Counted from the first letter of the stretch, positions 18,600 through 28,058 are shown. The stretch: 62,856 nucleotides of DNA from Candidatus Gastranaerophilales bacterium (GCA_944322895.1 CALUQL010000002.1:1-62856), one strand, 5' to 3'. Translations and numbers: made by a program. The notes: a model not told the origin generated them from the letters alone.

Positions 18600-19346
18600 T
18601 TGATTAAACGGTTTAAAAATATATTAAAATCATATAAAAAAGGTAATACGTTGTCTGAGACACTTATTGCCTTGGTTATTGTTGGTGTCGTTTTTACAAT
18701 AAGTATGGGAACTATTGTAGCAGATTATAATAAAAATCAAACTGTTGTCAGATTAAAAAAAATGTACTCAATTCTCAATCAAGCTTTTGATAGGGCTGTT
18801 GCTCAGAATGGGGTATCGGAAGCTTGGGATTTTCCTGATGGCTTGAGTGAAAGAGGTTCTTATTATTTCTTTGAAAATTATTTGAAACCGTATTTAATCT
18901 TGGCGAGAGATTGTAAAAACTCAACAGAAGGTAGTTGTGCATATACATTTAAGGAGTTGGATGCTACAGAAAAAGCCTTAAATTCAACTTGGACAAGATT
19001 TTTCTTGAATGATGGAGCATTCATTGCATTGCAGACAAATTCAAATGATACATATAAAGTTGTTTATTTTTACATTGATACTAATGGAAAAAAAAGATTA
19101 AATGTCGTAGCAAGAGATATTTTTTTGTTTGAATATTGGATACAGAATGATGCACACCCTGATTATGTTGGAAAACTTTTACCATTTGGACACGAATATT
19201 CACGTTCTGAATTAATTTCGACAACAAATCCTAATAATTGTAATAATACAAAAAATGGTAATTATTGTGCTTCTCTTATATTTAAAGATAATTGGCAAAT
19301 AATAAGAGGATATCCTTGGGCGCAAGCAAGATATGTTGTCCAATAG
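18600..19346 (+). CDS. type IV pilin-like (pseudopilin) protein
   Basis: About 248 residues from a TTG at 18600, which has GAGG six bases upstream; a TTG at 18588 is in frame but lacks a site. The N-terminus has a short basic leader and the prepilin-peptidase motif KKG-NTLSETLIALVIVGV. The usual Phe+1 is Asn, while Glu+5 is kept, followed by a hydrophobic helix. The rest is a globular domain with four cysteines in two pairs (DCKNSTEGSC, NNCNNTKNGNYC), likely disulfides. A minor pilin or type II secretion-like pseudopilin is the best reading. No other pilus gene is in the window. It ends 5 bases before the convergent kdsA. Confidence 0.75.
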   Translation: MIKRFKNILKSYKKGNTLSETLIALVIVGVVFTISMGTIVADYNKNQTVVRLKKMYSILNQAFDRAVAQNGVSEAWDFPDGLSERGSYYFFENYLKPYLILARDCKNSTEGSCAYTFKELDATEKALNSTWTRFFLNDGAFIALQTNSNDTYKVVYFYIDTNGKKRLNVVARDIFLFEYWIQNDAHPDYVGKLLPFGHEYSRSELISTTNPNNCNNTKNGNYCASLIFKDNWQIIRGYPWAQARYVVQ

Positions 19347-19351
19347 TTATA

Positions 19352-20173
19352 TTATTTATTATTTACAAGATTAAAAATCTCATTACAAATAGTGAAAATT
19401 TCTTTTGCTTGATTAAAGTTAATCATATTTGGACCATCACAAAGAGCACTATCAGGTTCAGGATGTACTTCAAAAAATAATCCGTTAACCCCTGAAGCAA
19501 CAGCAGCCTTCGCTAAAATTGGAACGAATTTTCTTTCTCCACCTGAAGATTCTCCGCATCCACCCGGTAATTGAACACTATGTGTTGCATCAAAAATAAC
19601 AGGATATCCCATTTCTTGAATAATTGGTATTGCTCTCATATCTGATACAAGGTTATTATAACCAAATGAAACGCCTCTATCTGTAATTGTTACCTTATTA
19701 TTTCCTGATTCAATTACTTTGTTTGCAATAGATTTCATTTGAGAAGGTGCTAAAAATTGTCCTTTCTTGATGTTAATTATTTTGTTCGTTTTTGCTGCAG
19801 CTATCAGTAAATCTGTTTGTCTGCACAAAAATGCAGGAATTTGAATAATATCAGCCACTTCTGCAGCTATTGCTGCTTCATTAGGGTTATGTATGTCTGT
19901 TACAATTGGTACATTAAATTCTTTTTTTACTTCATTTAGGAGTGAAAGGCCGGTTTCTATTCCTAGGCCTCTATAGGAATTGATTGAACTTCTGTTTGCT
20001 TTGTCATATGAAGCTTTAAAGATATAGTTTATATCTAATTCTAAAGTTAATTTTTTTAAGTATTCTGCGGTTTTGAATAATATATCTTTAGATTCTATAG
20101 CGCAAGGACCAGCAAGTATTGTTAATTTATCTCCACCAATTTCAAATTTATTTAGATTGATTTTATTTATCAT
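19352..20173 (-). CDS. kdsA: 3-deoxy-8-phosphooctulonate synthase
   Basis: 273 residues. Joins phosphoenolpyruvate and arabinose 5-phosphate to make KDO 8-phosphate for lipopolysaccharide, so its presence indicates an LPS-type outer membrane. Motifs: LAGPCAIES at the start, KASYDKANRSSINSYRGLG, a VTDIH segment, an IPAFLCRQTDL stretch, FDATHSVQLPGG and FFEVHPEPDSALCDGP. KdsA enzymes exist in metal-dependent and metal-independent forms; the Cys in LAGPCAIES suggests the metal-dependent type, an inference. Downstream of the small coiled-coil gene. Confidence 0.95.
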   Translation of the reverse strand: MINKINLNKFEIGGDKLTILAGPCAIESKDILFKTAEYLKKLTLELDINYIFKASYDKANRSSINSYRGLGIETGLSLLNEVKKEFNVPIVTDIHNPNEAAIAAEVADIIQIPAFLCRQTDLLIAAAKTNKIINIKKGQFLAPSQMKSIANKVIESGNNKVTITDRGVSFGYNNLVSDMRAIPIIQEMGYPVIFDATHSVQLPGGCGESSGGERKFVPILAKAAVASGVNGLFFEVHPEPDSALCDGPNMINFNQAKEIFTICNEIFNLVNNK

Positions 20174-20243
20174 TTTTATATTCCATTTTATTATGTTGGT
20201 ATATCTATTTTATATTAAATCATTTTATAAAACAATTTATATA

Positions 20244-20624
20244 TTATTGTAGGTATGGATTTTTTTTATTTAATTCTTCCATTGTTTTTTTCGCTTTTTC
20301 GTATTTAGTTTTAATTGTTTTGTTGAGTTTTTCGTCGAAATCTTTCTTCATCTTTTTTTGTATATCTATAAGCTTATTTTGAAATTTTACAAGATCCATT
20401 TCTGTATATTTTCTAGCATTGAATTTTCTCTTTACCTGTTCCATTTCAATTTCCGCTTTTATTATTATTTGGAATAAATCATCAATCTCATTGTCCGTCA
20501 AATAATATTTCTTTAGTCTTATTTTAAGTGCTTTTAACTTTTCTTGCCTTTTGAATACAAGTTCATTAAATCCACTATCATCATCGGGATCAAAATATTT
20601 CTCTATAAACTTATCGTATTCCAT
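20244..20624 (-). CDS. small coiled-coil protein, unknown function
   Basis: 126 residues, highly charged (Lys/Glu), predicted mostly helical with heptad-like spacing from about residue 20 to the end. An acidic DPDDDSGF stretch lies near the N-terminus, and there is no Cys, signal peptide or membrane segment. The start ATG has TTTGGAGAA upstream. It begins 5 bases after the stop of the radical SAM gene on the same strand, so the two are likely co-translated and perhaps partner proteins. Not recognised as a known family. Confidence 0.6.
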   Translation of the reverse strand: MEYDKFIEKYFDPDDDSGFNELVFKRQEKLKALKIRLKKYYLTDNEIDDLFQIIIKAEIEMEQVKRKFNARKYTEMDLVKFQNKLIDIQKKMKKDFDEKLNKTIKTKYEKAKKTMEELNKKNPYLQ

Positions 20625-20629
20625 TAAAA

Positions 20630-22435
20630 CTATTCTCCAAACTTGTAGTTACATACTTGATCTATACCAAAAGTACATAAGTAAAGAAATAAAATTTCCC
20701 TACTAATAAGGTGGAAAGATAATGCATTTCCATATGCTTCATGAGCACGTTTTGTACAAAGGTTTATAACTTCATCTAATTCTTTTTTTGTCATACCTTT
20801 TGCTGTGTATTCATATGTTGGAGAAAATTCTGAAACTTGTTTTGTTTCTCCCACTACACCATATTTTTCAGGGGTAGCTCTTAGTTTTGTATGTTTTCCC
20901 ATCGTAAATACACTTTTTCCATACGAGTTTATAATATCAGTATTTTTACATATTATATTAATCGTTTTAAGTGCACTTCTTTTTGTTTCAGCAGGAAAAC
21001 CAAAGAATATAAATGCAAAATTATATATTCCTGCATCTCTTGCTGTTTTTAATATTTTTAGTCTGTTATCAACATTTATTCCTTTATTGATAAGTTTCAT
21101 TATTTTTTTTGAACCAGATTCAAATCCCCAAAGAACCATTCTTAGCCCTGCTTTATATGCAAGTTCACAGACTTCTTTTGTAAAACCATCTTCTAATCTT
21201 GCATCACAGAAAAATTCTATATTTAAATTTTCTTCTATAAATCTTTTTGACATTGCTTCCATATAAGCAGGACTTATAGCTTCATCTATAAATTCAAATT
21301 TTGTGATATTGTATTTTTCTTTTATTGTTTTTATTTCATTTATAAGTTTGTCTATATCCTTGATGTTATAGTACATGCCAAAATCGTGATCACAAAAACT
21401 GCACTTTCTCCAGTAACAACCTCTGGAAGATGGAAATGGCATAACAATTTCTGGCGCGAAGTACTGTGATAAATTGTATCCATCAAGACTTGGGGTTTTT
21501 AATTCATTTAGTTTTCTTGGTTCTACAATTTTATTATAACGGACTTTTCCATCTTTTAAATAAACTAAATTCGGAACTTCTTCTATAGGTATTTTGCCAT
21601 CAACGTGCTTTGCTAGTTCTATTACAGGAATTTCTCCTTCTTCAACCAATACTGAATTGCAAAAAAGTTCAAAAAATTCAGGATGTTTCTCCAATGCATC
21701 TGCAACTCTTCCAAAGTGATTGCCACCTATATTTATATATGCTTTTGTATGCTGTTTTAAAATGTTTGCAAGAGTCAACCCTGCTACAATTTGACTTGAT
21801 GAATTAATAGATATACCAATATAATCTGCATTTTCTGCTTTAATTCTTTCTAATATTGAATAGAAGTAATCTTTAAAAATATTTGTAGTTTCATCAAAAA
21901 CATAATATTTTATATTTTCATAGTCGAGAGTTAATAATTCATTAATATAGGAAGTAAAGCCTATTTTTGTAGGGTAATAAGGCATTGAACATATATCAAG
22001 TGCCAAATTTATATTCTTAATTGCAGATACAAACATTCTTGGATTATAGAAGTGTTGCTTTGATTTTACTATCTCGACTGATTTGTCAATAAACAATGCA
22101 ACTTTATCAAGTTCTTTACCATGTTGTCTCAGAAGATTATCAATCATTGATGCTTTGGCAATTTCATTTTTTTGTTTGAAAGTATAATCTTCGAATTTTT
22201 TACCTTTTACAAAATATTGTTTTATATTATTCTTAATAATAGGATGAATTTTTCTGCCAAATTCTAGCGATTTTAGGACGTGTTCTTTTGTTAGTAATTT
22301 GTTATAAAAATCAACATTCAAATCTAAGACAGAAGCCTCATATCCGCTACCTTCGAATTGTCCAAGCAATGTAGGTAATGCGAAATGAGGACTTACTGGC
22401 ATCCATTGTGGTGGAAATATTAATAACGTTTTCAT
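20630..22435 (-). CDS. B12-binding-type radical SAM protein
   Basis: 601 residues. The start MKTLLIFPPQWMP followed by FALPTLLG, and a later DYIGISINSSSQIVAGLTLANIL and INIGGNHF, follow the Rossmann-like cobalamin-binding domain of B12-radical SAM enzymes; no DxHxxG is seen, so B12 may bind base-off without His or not at all. The SAM cluster motif is SSRGCYWRKCSFCDH, spaced Cx4Cx2C instead of Cx3Cx2C. Then come KFEFIDEAISP, FFCDARLEDGF and LWGFESGSKKIMKLINKG, the usual half-barrel strands. Likely reactions are methylation or ring rearrangement on an unknown substrate. The ribosome site AAGGA lies in a small hairpin. Confidence 0.8.
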   Translation of the reverse strand: MKTLLIFPPQWMPVSPHFALPTLLGQFEGSGYEASVLDLNVDFYNKLLTKEHVLKSLEFGRKIHPIIKNNIKQYFVKGKKFEDYTFKQKNEIAKASMIDNLLRQHGKELDKVALFIDKSVEIVKSKQHFYNPRMFVSAIKNINLALDICSMPYYPTKIGFTSYINELLTLDYENIKYYVFDETTNIFKDYFYSILERIKAENADYIGISINSSSQIVAGLTLANILKQHTKAYINIGGNHFGRVADALEKHPEFFELFCNSVLVEEGEIPVIELAKHVDGKIPIEEVPNLVYLKDGKVRYNKIVEPRKLNELKTPSLDGYNLSQYFAPEIVMPFPSSRGCYWRKCSFCDHDFGMYYNIKDIDKLINEIKTIKEKYNITKFEFIDEAISPAYMEAMSKRFIEENLNIEFFCDARLEDGFTKEVCELAYKAGLRMVLWGFESGSKKIMKLINKGINVDNRLKILKTARDAGIYNFAFIFFGFPAETKRSALKTINIICKNTDIINSYGKSVFTMGKHTKLRATPEKYGVVGETKQVSEFSPTYEYTAKGMTKKELDEVINLCTKRAHEAYGNALSFHLISREILFLYLCTFGIDQVCNYKFGE

Positions 22436-22480
22436 ATAGAATCCTTCTCTAAAAGGATTTTATCATATTTTTTGTTATTT

Positions 22481-23698
22481 TTAAATTTTGTTACCAAATT
22501 TGGATTTTACCTGCATATCTACTTTGTTTTCAATGCTTTGCATTTCTATTGCATCAGGTGTTTCACCATTATTTTCCTGTTTGTATTCATCAACAGCTTT
22601 TTCAATTAATTCTTTTCTATAGTTTTCAACTTCTTGTTCTTCTTGTTTTTCTGCAAGTAGTTTTTCACCTTCTGTAAGTGTTCCAGAACCACCAATTCCA
22701 AATTGTCCTGGTGCTGAACCACTTCCGCCCCATAAGTTTTTAACTGATAGACCTATTTCTTTTGTATTTCCATATAATTCATCTATTGTAATTGAACCTT
22801 TTGCTGCTCCACTTTGTACGTAATTTTCAATTTCTCCCATTAGTGTCATATATTCATCTTCTCTGCCAATGAAATCTGCTTTTGAAATACAGTCATATCC
22901 CATTTGGTCTAAGATGCTAGATAAATGCACTTCTGCGCCTTGTGCAAATCCGTCAGGAATTAAGCAGTCTGCAAATAAATAATTTGCTTTTTTACCATTT
23001 GCATCTTCTACTATTTTTGCATCATCGCTGTATACTGCTTCATATAGTTCATCAATGGACATTTCATCAGCATTTTCAGGTAGTTCGACTAAAGAGAAAG
23101 AATAAACTCTATTTGTTATTGAACCATCTTCTTCTGTGCCGTCACCCACGGAGTCAACTCTTATTCCTTTTGCGGCAAGTTCTTTTCTTGCTTCTTCACC
23201 TAAGTAAGATTTTGAGCATGAACCATATTTTGCCATTACTTCGCTAACAATATCTTGTATGTATAAATCTAATTCGCTATCAAAAGAAGCTGCAATAGCG
23301 TCTGCAAGTGCTACACTTTCAATGGAACCATCACCATCTGTATCCATACTAATTCGCCAGTCTTCATTTTTGACAAGTTTTTCAGCTGCACAGACCATTC
23401 TGTCGAAGTATGCAGTTACATTTTCACCTTCAAAAAGACTGCTATTTGCCATATTGTTTATAGCCGTTCTTGCATCGACATTTTTTGTGTCATCGCATTT
23501 ATTCAATATTTCTTGAACTTTTTCAAAATACGATTTTTCTTCTTCTGTTTTATTATCCCAAATACTGGTCGAAGTTTTTGAAGAACCACTATTTGTACTG
23601 CCAGTACTTCTTGTGCTGGATGTTGAATTTCCTGATGAGTTTGTTTTATTTGATTGGTATGCTGCCGCATATTTTTCTTTAATGTCTGCGTAACTCAT
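22481..23698 (-). CDS. hypothetical protein with EF-hand-like calcium loop
   Basis: 405 residues. After a short helix (ADIKEKYAAAYQ) there is a Ser/Thr/Asn-rich low-complexity linker (about residues 17-45), then a mainly acidic helical protein. The segment MDTDGDGSIESVALA (about residue 119) fits an EF-hand calcium loop (D-x-D-x-D-G-S-I-x-x-x). A Gly-rich patch (WGGSGSAPGQFGIGGSG) precedes a C-terminal Glu/Lys coiled coil. No signal peptide. AGAGGAAGAG lies before the ATG. Not a recognised family; composition and low-complexity head resemble the other lineage-type proteins in this window. Confidence 0.6.
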   Translation of the reverse strand: MSYADIKEKYAAAYQSNKTNSSGNSTSSTRSTGSTNSGSSKTSTSIWDNKTEEEKSYFEKVQEILNKCDDTKNVDARTAINNMANSSLFEGENVTAYFDRMVCAAEKLVKNEDWRISMDTDGDGSIESVALADAIAASFDSELDLYIQDIVSEVMAKYGSCSKSYLGEEARKELAAKGIRVDSVGDGTEEDGSITNRVYSFSLVELPENADEMSIDELYEAVYSDDAKIVEDANGKKANYLFADCLIPDGFAQGAEVHLSSILDQMGYDCISKADFIGREDEYMTLMGEIENYVQSGAAKGSITIDELYGNTKEIGLSVKNLWGGSGSAPGQFGIGGSGTLTEGEKLLAEKQEEQEVENYRKELIEKAVDEYKQENNGETPDAIEMQSIENKVDMQVKSKFGNKI

Positions 23699-23921
23699 AT
23701 CTCTTCCTCTGCTATTATTCCTCGATATATAATATAAAAATTTTTAGCGAAAAAAATTAGCAAGAAAACAATAAATGTAACAAAAATTTAACACAAATAT
23801 ATAAATAATATATATGTGTGCCTTCGTTTTCTTTGTTTATGCATTTATATTATTTGAAAGATTTTCTTATTAATTGAGAAATGTCTTAAACAGTAAAAAC
23901 ATAATAAATAGCAAAAAAAAA

Positions 23922-23993
<72 letters not shown>

Positions 23994-24150
23994 ATATCTA
24001 TATCTCTATATTATCAAAAAAAAATTCATTGTAAAGAACTTTTTTATTGATTTGTTTTTTTTTTAAATATTTTTTTTATAAAAATACAAAATCTAATAGA
24101 CTAAAGAAAAAGTTCTGTTCTTTTATGCAACTCAATTAATAAAAATAGAA
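23994..24150. other. AT-rich spacer between two tRNA genes
   Basis: 157 bases, strongly AT-rich with long T and A runs; no ORF and no convincing stable structure. The 223 bases between the EF-hand-like gene and tRNA-Asn (23699-23921) are likewise empty, apart from the tRNA trailing T run. Confidence 0.6.
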
Positions 24151-24223
24151 AGCTGATGAAGGGAATCGAACCCTTGACCTATTGATTACGAATCAATTGC
24201 TCTACCGACTGAGCTACATCAGC
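24151..24223 (-). tRNA. tRNA-Thr (CGT)
   Basis: Cloverleaf on the minus strand: acceptor GCTGATG/CATCAGC, D arm TAGCTCAGTCGGTAGAGC, anticodon stem ATTGA/TCAAT with loop TTCGTAA (anticodon CGT, reading ACG), and T arm AAGGG-TTCGATT-CCCTT. Discriminator T; CCA not encoded. Confidence 0.96.
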
Positions 24224-24255
24224 ATATTAACATTCTACAACAAAATAAAATTATA

Positions 24256-24285
24256 AAAAGAGGATAGTTTGTTCTATCCTCTTTT
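24256..24285 (-). terminator. rho-independent terminator of the 973-residue protein gene
   Basis: Perfect 12-bp stem AAAAGAGGATAG / CTATCCTCTTTT with a 6-base loop, 3 bases beyond the stop at 24289. On the minus strand it ends in a TTTT run. The symmetric A/T flanks mean it could act in both directions. Confidence 0.85.
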
Positions 24286-24288
24286 CTA

Positions 24289-27210
24289 TTATTTTGAAAA
24301 TCTTTCAAGTAAGTTTGTTGATGTAGAAGTATTTGATGTTTTTGTTTCTACTGATTTAAGGTTTATATCAGATTTTTTAGTTGTGTTAGAAGTTGATTCA
24401 GCTTTATCTTTAGGTAATCGGTCTTTTAATGGTTTTTTACCTGTAAGTAGTCTCATAAACTTAAAGTATTTACCAATAAGACCTGTTCTTTTTTCATTTT
24501 TCTCATCTAATGCTTGTAATTCTTCATAAGATTTCTTTCCAACAGGCATACCGATAGATGTTCTTGTTAATAATTCTGTTGTTAGTGTATTTGGTATTGC
24601 AACTGCAGTCATACCTTTTAATGAACTGTTATATGTAGATCTGAATGTTGAATTGAACCAGTTAATTAACATTGTTTGGTAGAATAGTGCACTTAGTCTT
24701 TGTATAATACGTTCATTTGCTTTTTCTTTAGCACCTTCTTTATCTTCACCGTTTGATTTTATCATTACCATATTATAGTTATCAGCAACTAAAAAGGCAG
24801 ATGTTACGGCCGATGAAGCAAGTTTTGTCATCATTGCAAGTTCTGTATTCTTGTTACTTGATTGAGTAACACCATTGAATGATTTCTCAACTGCTGTATT
24901 TACATAAACCATTAATTTGTGTTTTGCATTATTTGCAATTTCTTGTAACTTCCTAACTTCGTCTTGTGAAGCCCCATTAGCAATAGCATTTTTAAGTGCA
25001 GCTTCAGCTTTTCTGTATGGCATTGTATGTTTATTTAGTTGTTCCATTGCATTTGCAAAAATAACTTGAGAAATTTTTCCTTCTTTTGATGCTTTTTCCC
25101 CAAATATCTCTGTTACTGCTTTATGTATTCCTTGTTCTACTTTTGAAAGTTCAGCTTTACCTAATGCAGCTTGAGCAGCTTTCTTCTCTACTGGTGAAAC
25201 AATCATTTTTATTAAAGTGCTTGTTATCTTAAATGGTAATCTTGCTGCTGACATTATGAATTTGAATGGTTGAGTAACAATATCAACGAATGGTTTTAGT
25301 TTTGTTTCAACTTGTATAGGCATTTCTTTTGCTCTTGTTGAAATTGATTCTGTAATTGATTTTGCAAGATCATCCATTTGCTCTGAACTTAGGTTGACTT
25401 TCTTATTTTTAATTATCTCAGCTGCTTTTTTCGCAACATTAGAATATTTCTTTTCAGCAATAGCTGTTCTTTCAAGTCCTACCGCCGTTTTTATTGAATC
25501 ACTTATTTGGGCAATTTCTTTTTCAGATAATGTTGTACCGGATGATTTTATTTTATCTATAGCTGATTTTATTATTTCAGGGATTTGAGATGAAGATAAT
25601 GCTGCTTTGTACATTTTTATTGTGCCTTGAGCTGTTTGTACTCCATACTTCCCTTTAATGAATTCATGACCTTCTGCAATTTCTTTGCATCCAGCATCTT
25701 TTAGACTTTGTGCCATTTTTTCAAAATCTTTTTGTGAGATTTCAAAGTCTTTAAATGCTAACGGATTATATAACTTTTTGGTTATTTTATCTCCAATGCT
25801 TTTTATACCCTTTACCAACTTTGTGTTTTTTGTATAGGAGCTGTTTTTTATAAAGCTCATTGCAAAACCTGCAGTTACAAGTAACAGGACACCTTTTTTA
25901 AATGTATTGTAGTTTATCAGGGCTTTTTTGGGTTCTTTTGAGTCTGTGGTTTTATTTATTTCTTTGCTAGTTTCTTTATTCTCTACATTATTTTTATTTG
26001 TTGTGGATGCCTTGAAGCTTGTAAAAACTTTCGGTTCATTTTCATTAAAAGTAAATGATAAATCCTTTATTTGTGTTGGTTTTTTTTCAGATTGTGAAGT
26101 TTCAGTTTTATTTGAATTATTGTCTTTTAATGATTCTGTTGTTGAGGTTCCTGCTTCCTTATCTTTCTCTGCTTCTTTTTTATTGTATTCTTTTGCCTTT
26201 TCTTTAGATAAGAAAAAGATTGGTTTTCCTAAACGTTTTCTTGAAGATGTTTCAGAGAATAATACGGTTGCTGCAGATGTTAATGGTGTGAACCAAGGAA
26301 TTGTATTTACTTGTTTTGTGAATGCACCAAATGTTAATAGTTGTATATATGCAGTTGTTAATACTCTTGAAATCTCTTGTTTAGATCTTGCTTTTGCTTC
26401 TTTTGCCGAATCTTCTTTTTTATCTCCGCATAATACAGACAAGTTATATGCATCATTAGCTAAGAATGCAACAGGAATCAGACCTGTAACTATTCTGTTT
26501 AAAGGTCTTTCATAAGCTGTATTAAAGTTACCTGTATGTTTATCAAAGAATTTATTACTTACTTTATATAAGCTTTCTTTTATATATTCTGTCGCTTCTT
26601 TTTTTAATGCTGAATTATCATCTGCATTATTTAATATTTTTAGCAAGTCATCAGCATCTATTCCTTTTTCCTTTGCAAACTTTTTAACAACATCTTGTGT
26701 TTTTTCAAAAATACCTTTTAACATATCTGTTTTAGAATCAAGTTCATTTAATTTTCTTGGTATTCTTAATAAAGGTTTGTTATATAGTCTTCTAGCACCT
26801 TCTTTTAAAGATGGAACGTTTTGTGCTTTTTTTAACACCCAGCTTACTGCGTATAAGGGTAAGTTTACAAATGGGAATAAAACATTTTCTAAAAGTGCTT
26901 GAGGGATTTTCTTATCACGAATAGAACGAGCTCCCTCTTCTAATGAAAATCTGGAGCTCCTTTTTAATATTTCTGAAGATGTAACTAGTTTCCCTACTTT
27001 TTGTCCTAATCTTTCACCAATATTTCCGTAATGTTGAGAGAACACATTCATTATTTCTTTATCTGCTGCAGAAATTAATGTTGCAGGTCCGCCTTTAAAA
27101 CTTATATTTGATTGGTTTGGCGGATAATTGGGGGAAAGAGTTTTCTTTTTATTTATCCTTTGTTCATATTTTGGTGATATATTCCCTAATCGAGGTGTAA
27201 TAGTATTCAT
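24289..27210 (-). CDS. large lineage-type hypothetical protein with internal duplication
   Basis: 973 residues with an AAGGAATTAAG site before the ATG. An unstructured head ends in SNISFKGG (residues 34-41), a short motif I associate with Gastranaerophilales proteins. Two related regions follow, at about 245-340 and 805-903. Each has a hydrophobic AFL(A/V)-x-D-x-YN start, a Lys/Asp/Glu patch (GDKKEDSAKEAKARS; GEDKEGAKEKANER), an aromatic helix, then T-x-L-(F/L)-(S/T)-(E/R)-T with GKP/GMPVGKK and a charged tail. Between them lie a Ser/Thr/Lys-rich linker (345-440), a hydrophobic helix (about 445-465) and long Lys-rich helices. Probably membrane-associated; function unknown. Confidence 0.65.
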   Translation of the reverse strand: MNTITPRLGNISPKYEQRINKKKTLSPNYPPNQSNISFKGGPATLISAADKEIMNVFSQHYGNIGERLGQKVGKLVTSSEILKRSSRFSLEEGARSIRDKKIPQALLENVLFPFVNLPLYAVSWVLKKAQNVPSLKEGARRLYNKPLLRIPRKLNELDSKTDMLKGIFEKTQDVVKKFAKEKGIDADDLLKILNNADDNSALKKEATEYIKESLYKVSNKFFDKHTGNFNTAYERPLNRIVTGLIPVAFLANDAYNLSVLCGDKKEDSAKEAKARSKQEISRVLTTAYIQLLTFGAFTKQVNTIPWFTPLTSAATVLFSETSSRKRLGKPIFFLSKEKAKEYNKKEAEKDKEAGTSTTESLKDNNSNKTETSQSEKKPTQIKDLSFTFNENEPKVFTSFKASTTNKNNVENKETSKEINKTTDSKEPKKALINYNTFKKGVLLLVTAGFAMSFIKNSSYTKNTKLVKGIKSIGDKITKKLYNPLAFKDFEISQKDFEKMAQSLKDAGCKEIAEGHEFIKGKYGVQTAQGTIKMYKAALSSSQIPEIIKSAIDKIKSSGTTLSEKEIAQISDSIKTAVGLERTAIAEKKYSNVAKKAAEIIKNKKVNLSSEQMDDLAKSITESISTRAKEMPIQVETKLKPFVDIVTQPFKFIMSAARLPFKITSTLIKMIVSPVEKKAAQAALGKAELSKVEQGIHKAVTEIFGEKASKEGKISQVIFANAMEQLNKHTMPYRKAEAALKNAIANGASQDEVRKLQEIANNAKHKLMVYVNTAVEKSFNGVTQSSNKNTELAMMTKLASSAVTSAFLVADNYNMVMIKSNGEDKEGAKEKANERIIQRLSALFYQTMLINWFNSTFRSTYNSSLKGMTAVAIPNTLTTELLTRTSIGMPVGKKSYEELQALDEKNEKRTGLIGKYFKFMRLLTGKKPLKDRLPKDKAESTSNTTKKSDINLKSVETKTSNTSTSTNLLERFSK

Positions 27211-27305
27211 CTTAATTCCTTTTTTTATATTGGACTTTGTATCCGCATGGTTTAAAAAATCAAAAACTTTTTTTTGCCATTATTTTATTTAAATGTAACA
27301 ATTTG

Positions 27306-28058
27306 TTATTCAGGGTATCTGGATGTTGCTTTTAAAAGCATTTTTGCAAGTTTTTCACATCCTTCGAATTTTCTGGCTAATATTTTTTCACTTGCTGATT
27401 GTACATTGTACTTTGTAAATTTATGTTTTATCGTATATGTTGAGTTTTTTTCATTAATATCCATAATTACATAGCAAGAATCAGGTTTTTCAGCAAAGGG
27501 TCTGCCAATACTTCCTACGTTTACAACTGTTTGTTCTGTATTTGTTTGATATCCGCAAGGCATATGAGTGTGTCCGCAAAATATTATATTGGCATTTGTA
27601 CCTGCTATCATTTCTTCAACTTCTTCTAGTTTAAGATTTGGATATATATTCTCGTTATTTTTTCTTGGTGAGCCGTGTACCATTAGTATTTTTATTCCAA
27701 ATAATTCCAGTTCTTCTTGAGCAGGTAGATTTTTTAGAAAAGCCTTGTCTTCATCACTCAGTAATTTACTGTCTGCAAGATAAGCACTAGCCATAACAGC
27801 ATTTGTATTTAGAATTTCATTATATGTATCAAAAGAAAATACAGACAACATCTTGTCTGTATTACCTTGAATTATATGAAAATCTTTTGACTGCATAAGG
27901 GCATGTATTTTGTTTAGTGTTACTTTAGGCGCAGGACCCGCCATTACCAAATCACCTAAACATAATATTTTAGAACAATTTTCTTTTTTTATATCCTGAA
28001 GAACACTTTCCAAAGCATCAATATTGCCGTGTATATCTGATATTATTGCAATTTTCAT
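27306..28058 (-). CDS. metallophosphoesterase (YfcE/MJ0936-type)
   Basis: 250 residues. Calcineurin-like dinuclear metal site motifs are in order: IISDIHGNIDALE (D-x-H), LGDLVMAGP (GD), IQGNTD (GN-x-D, where many members have GNHE/D), MVHGSP (H) and FCGHTHMP (GHTH). This matches the YfcE-like cytoplasmic phosphodiesterases, which act on unknown physiological phosphodiesters or nucleotides. Faces ispG across a 55-base divergent gap. Confidence 0.88.
   Translation of the reverse strand: MKIAIISDIHGNIDALESVLQDIKKENCSKILCLGDLVMAGPAPKVTLNKIHALMQSKDFHIIQGNTDKMLSVFSFDTYNEILNTNAVMASAYLADSKLLSDEDKAFLKNLPAQEELELFGIKILMVHGSPRKNNENIYPNLKLEEVEEMIAGTNANIIFCGHTHMPCGYQTNTEQTVVNVGSIGRPFAEKPDSCYVIMDINEKNSTYTIKHKFTKYNVQSASEKILARKFEGCEKLAKMLLKATSRYPE

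Noticed and set aside
25928-26515. 195-residue plus-strand ORF inside the 973-residue gene
   Set aside because: Shadow of a Ser/Lys/Glu-rich region on the other strand, with Phe/Ser/Leu bias and no ribosome site; the minus-strand gene has an RBS, a terminator and repeats.
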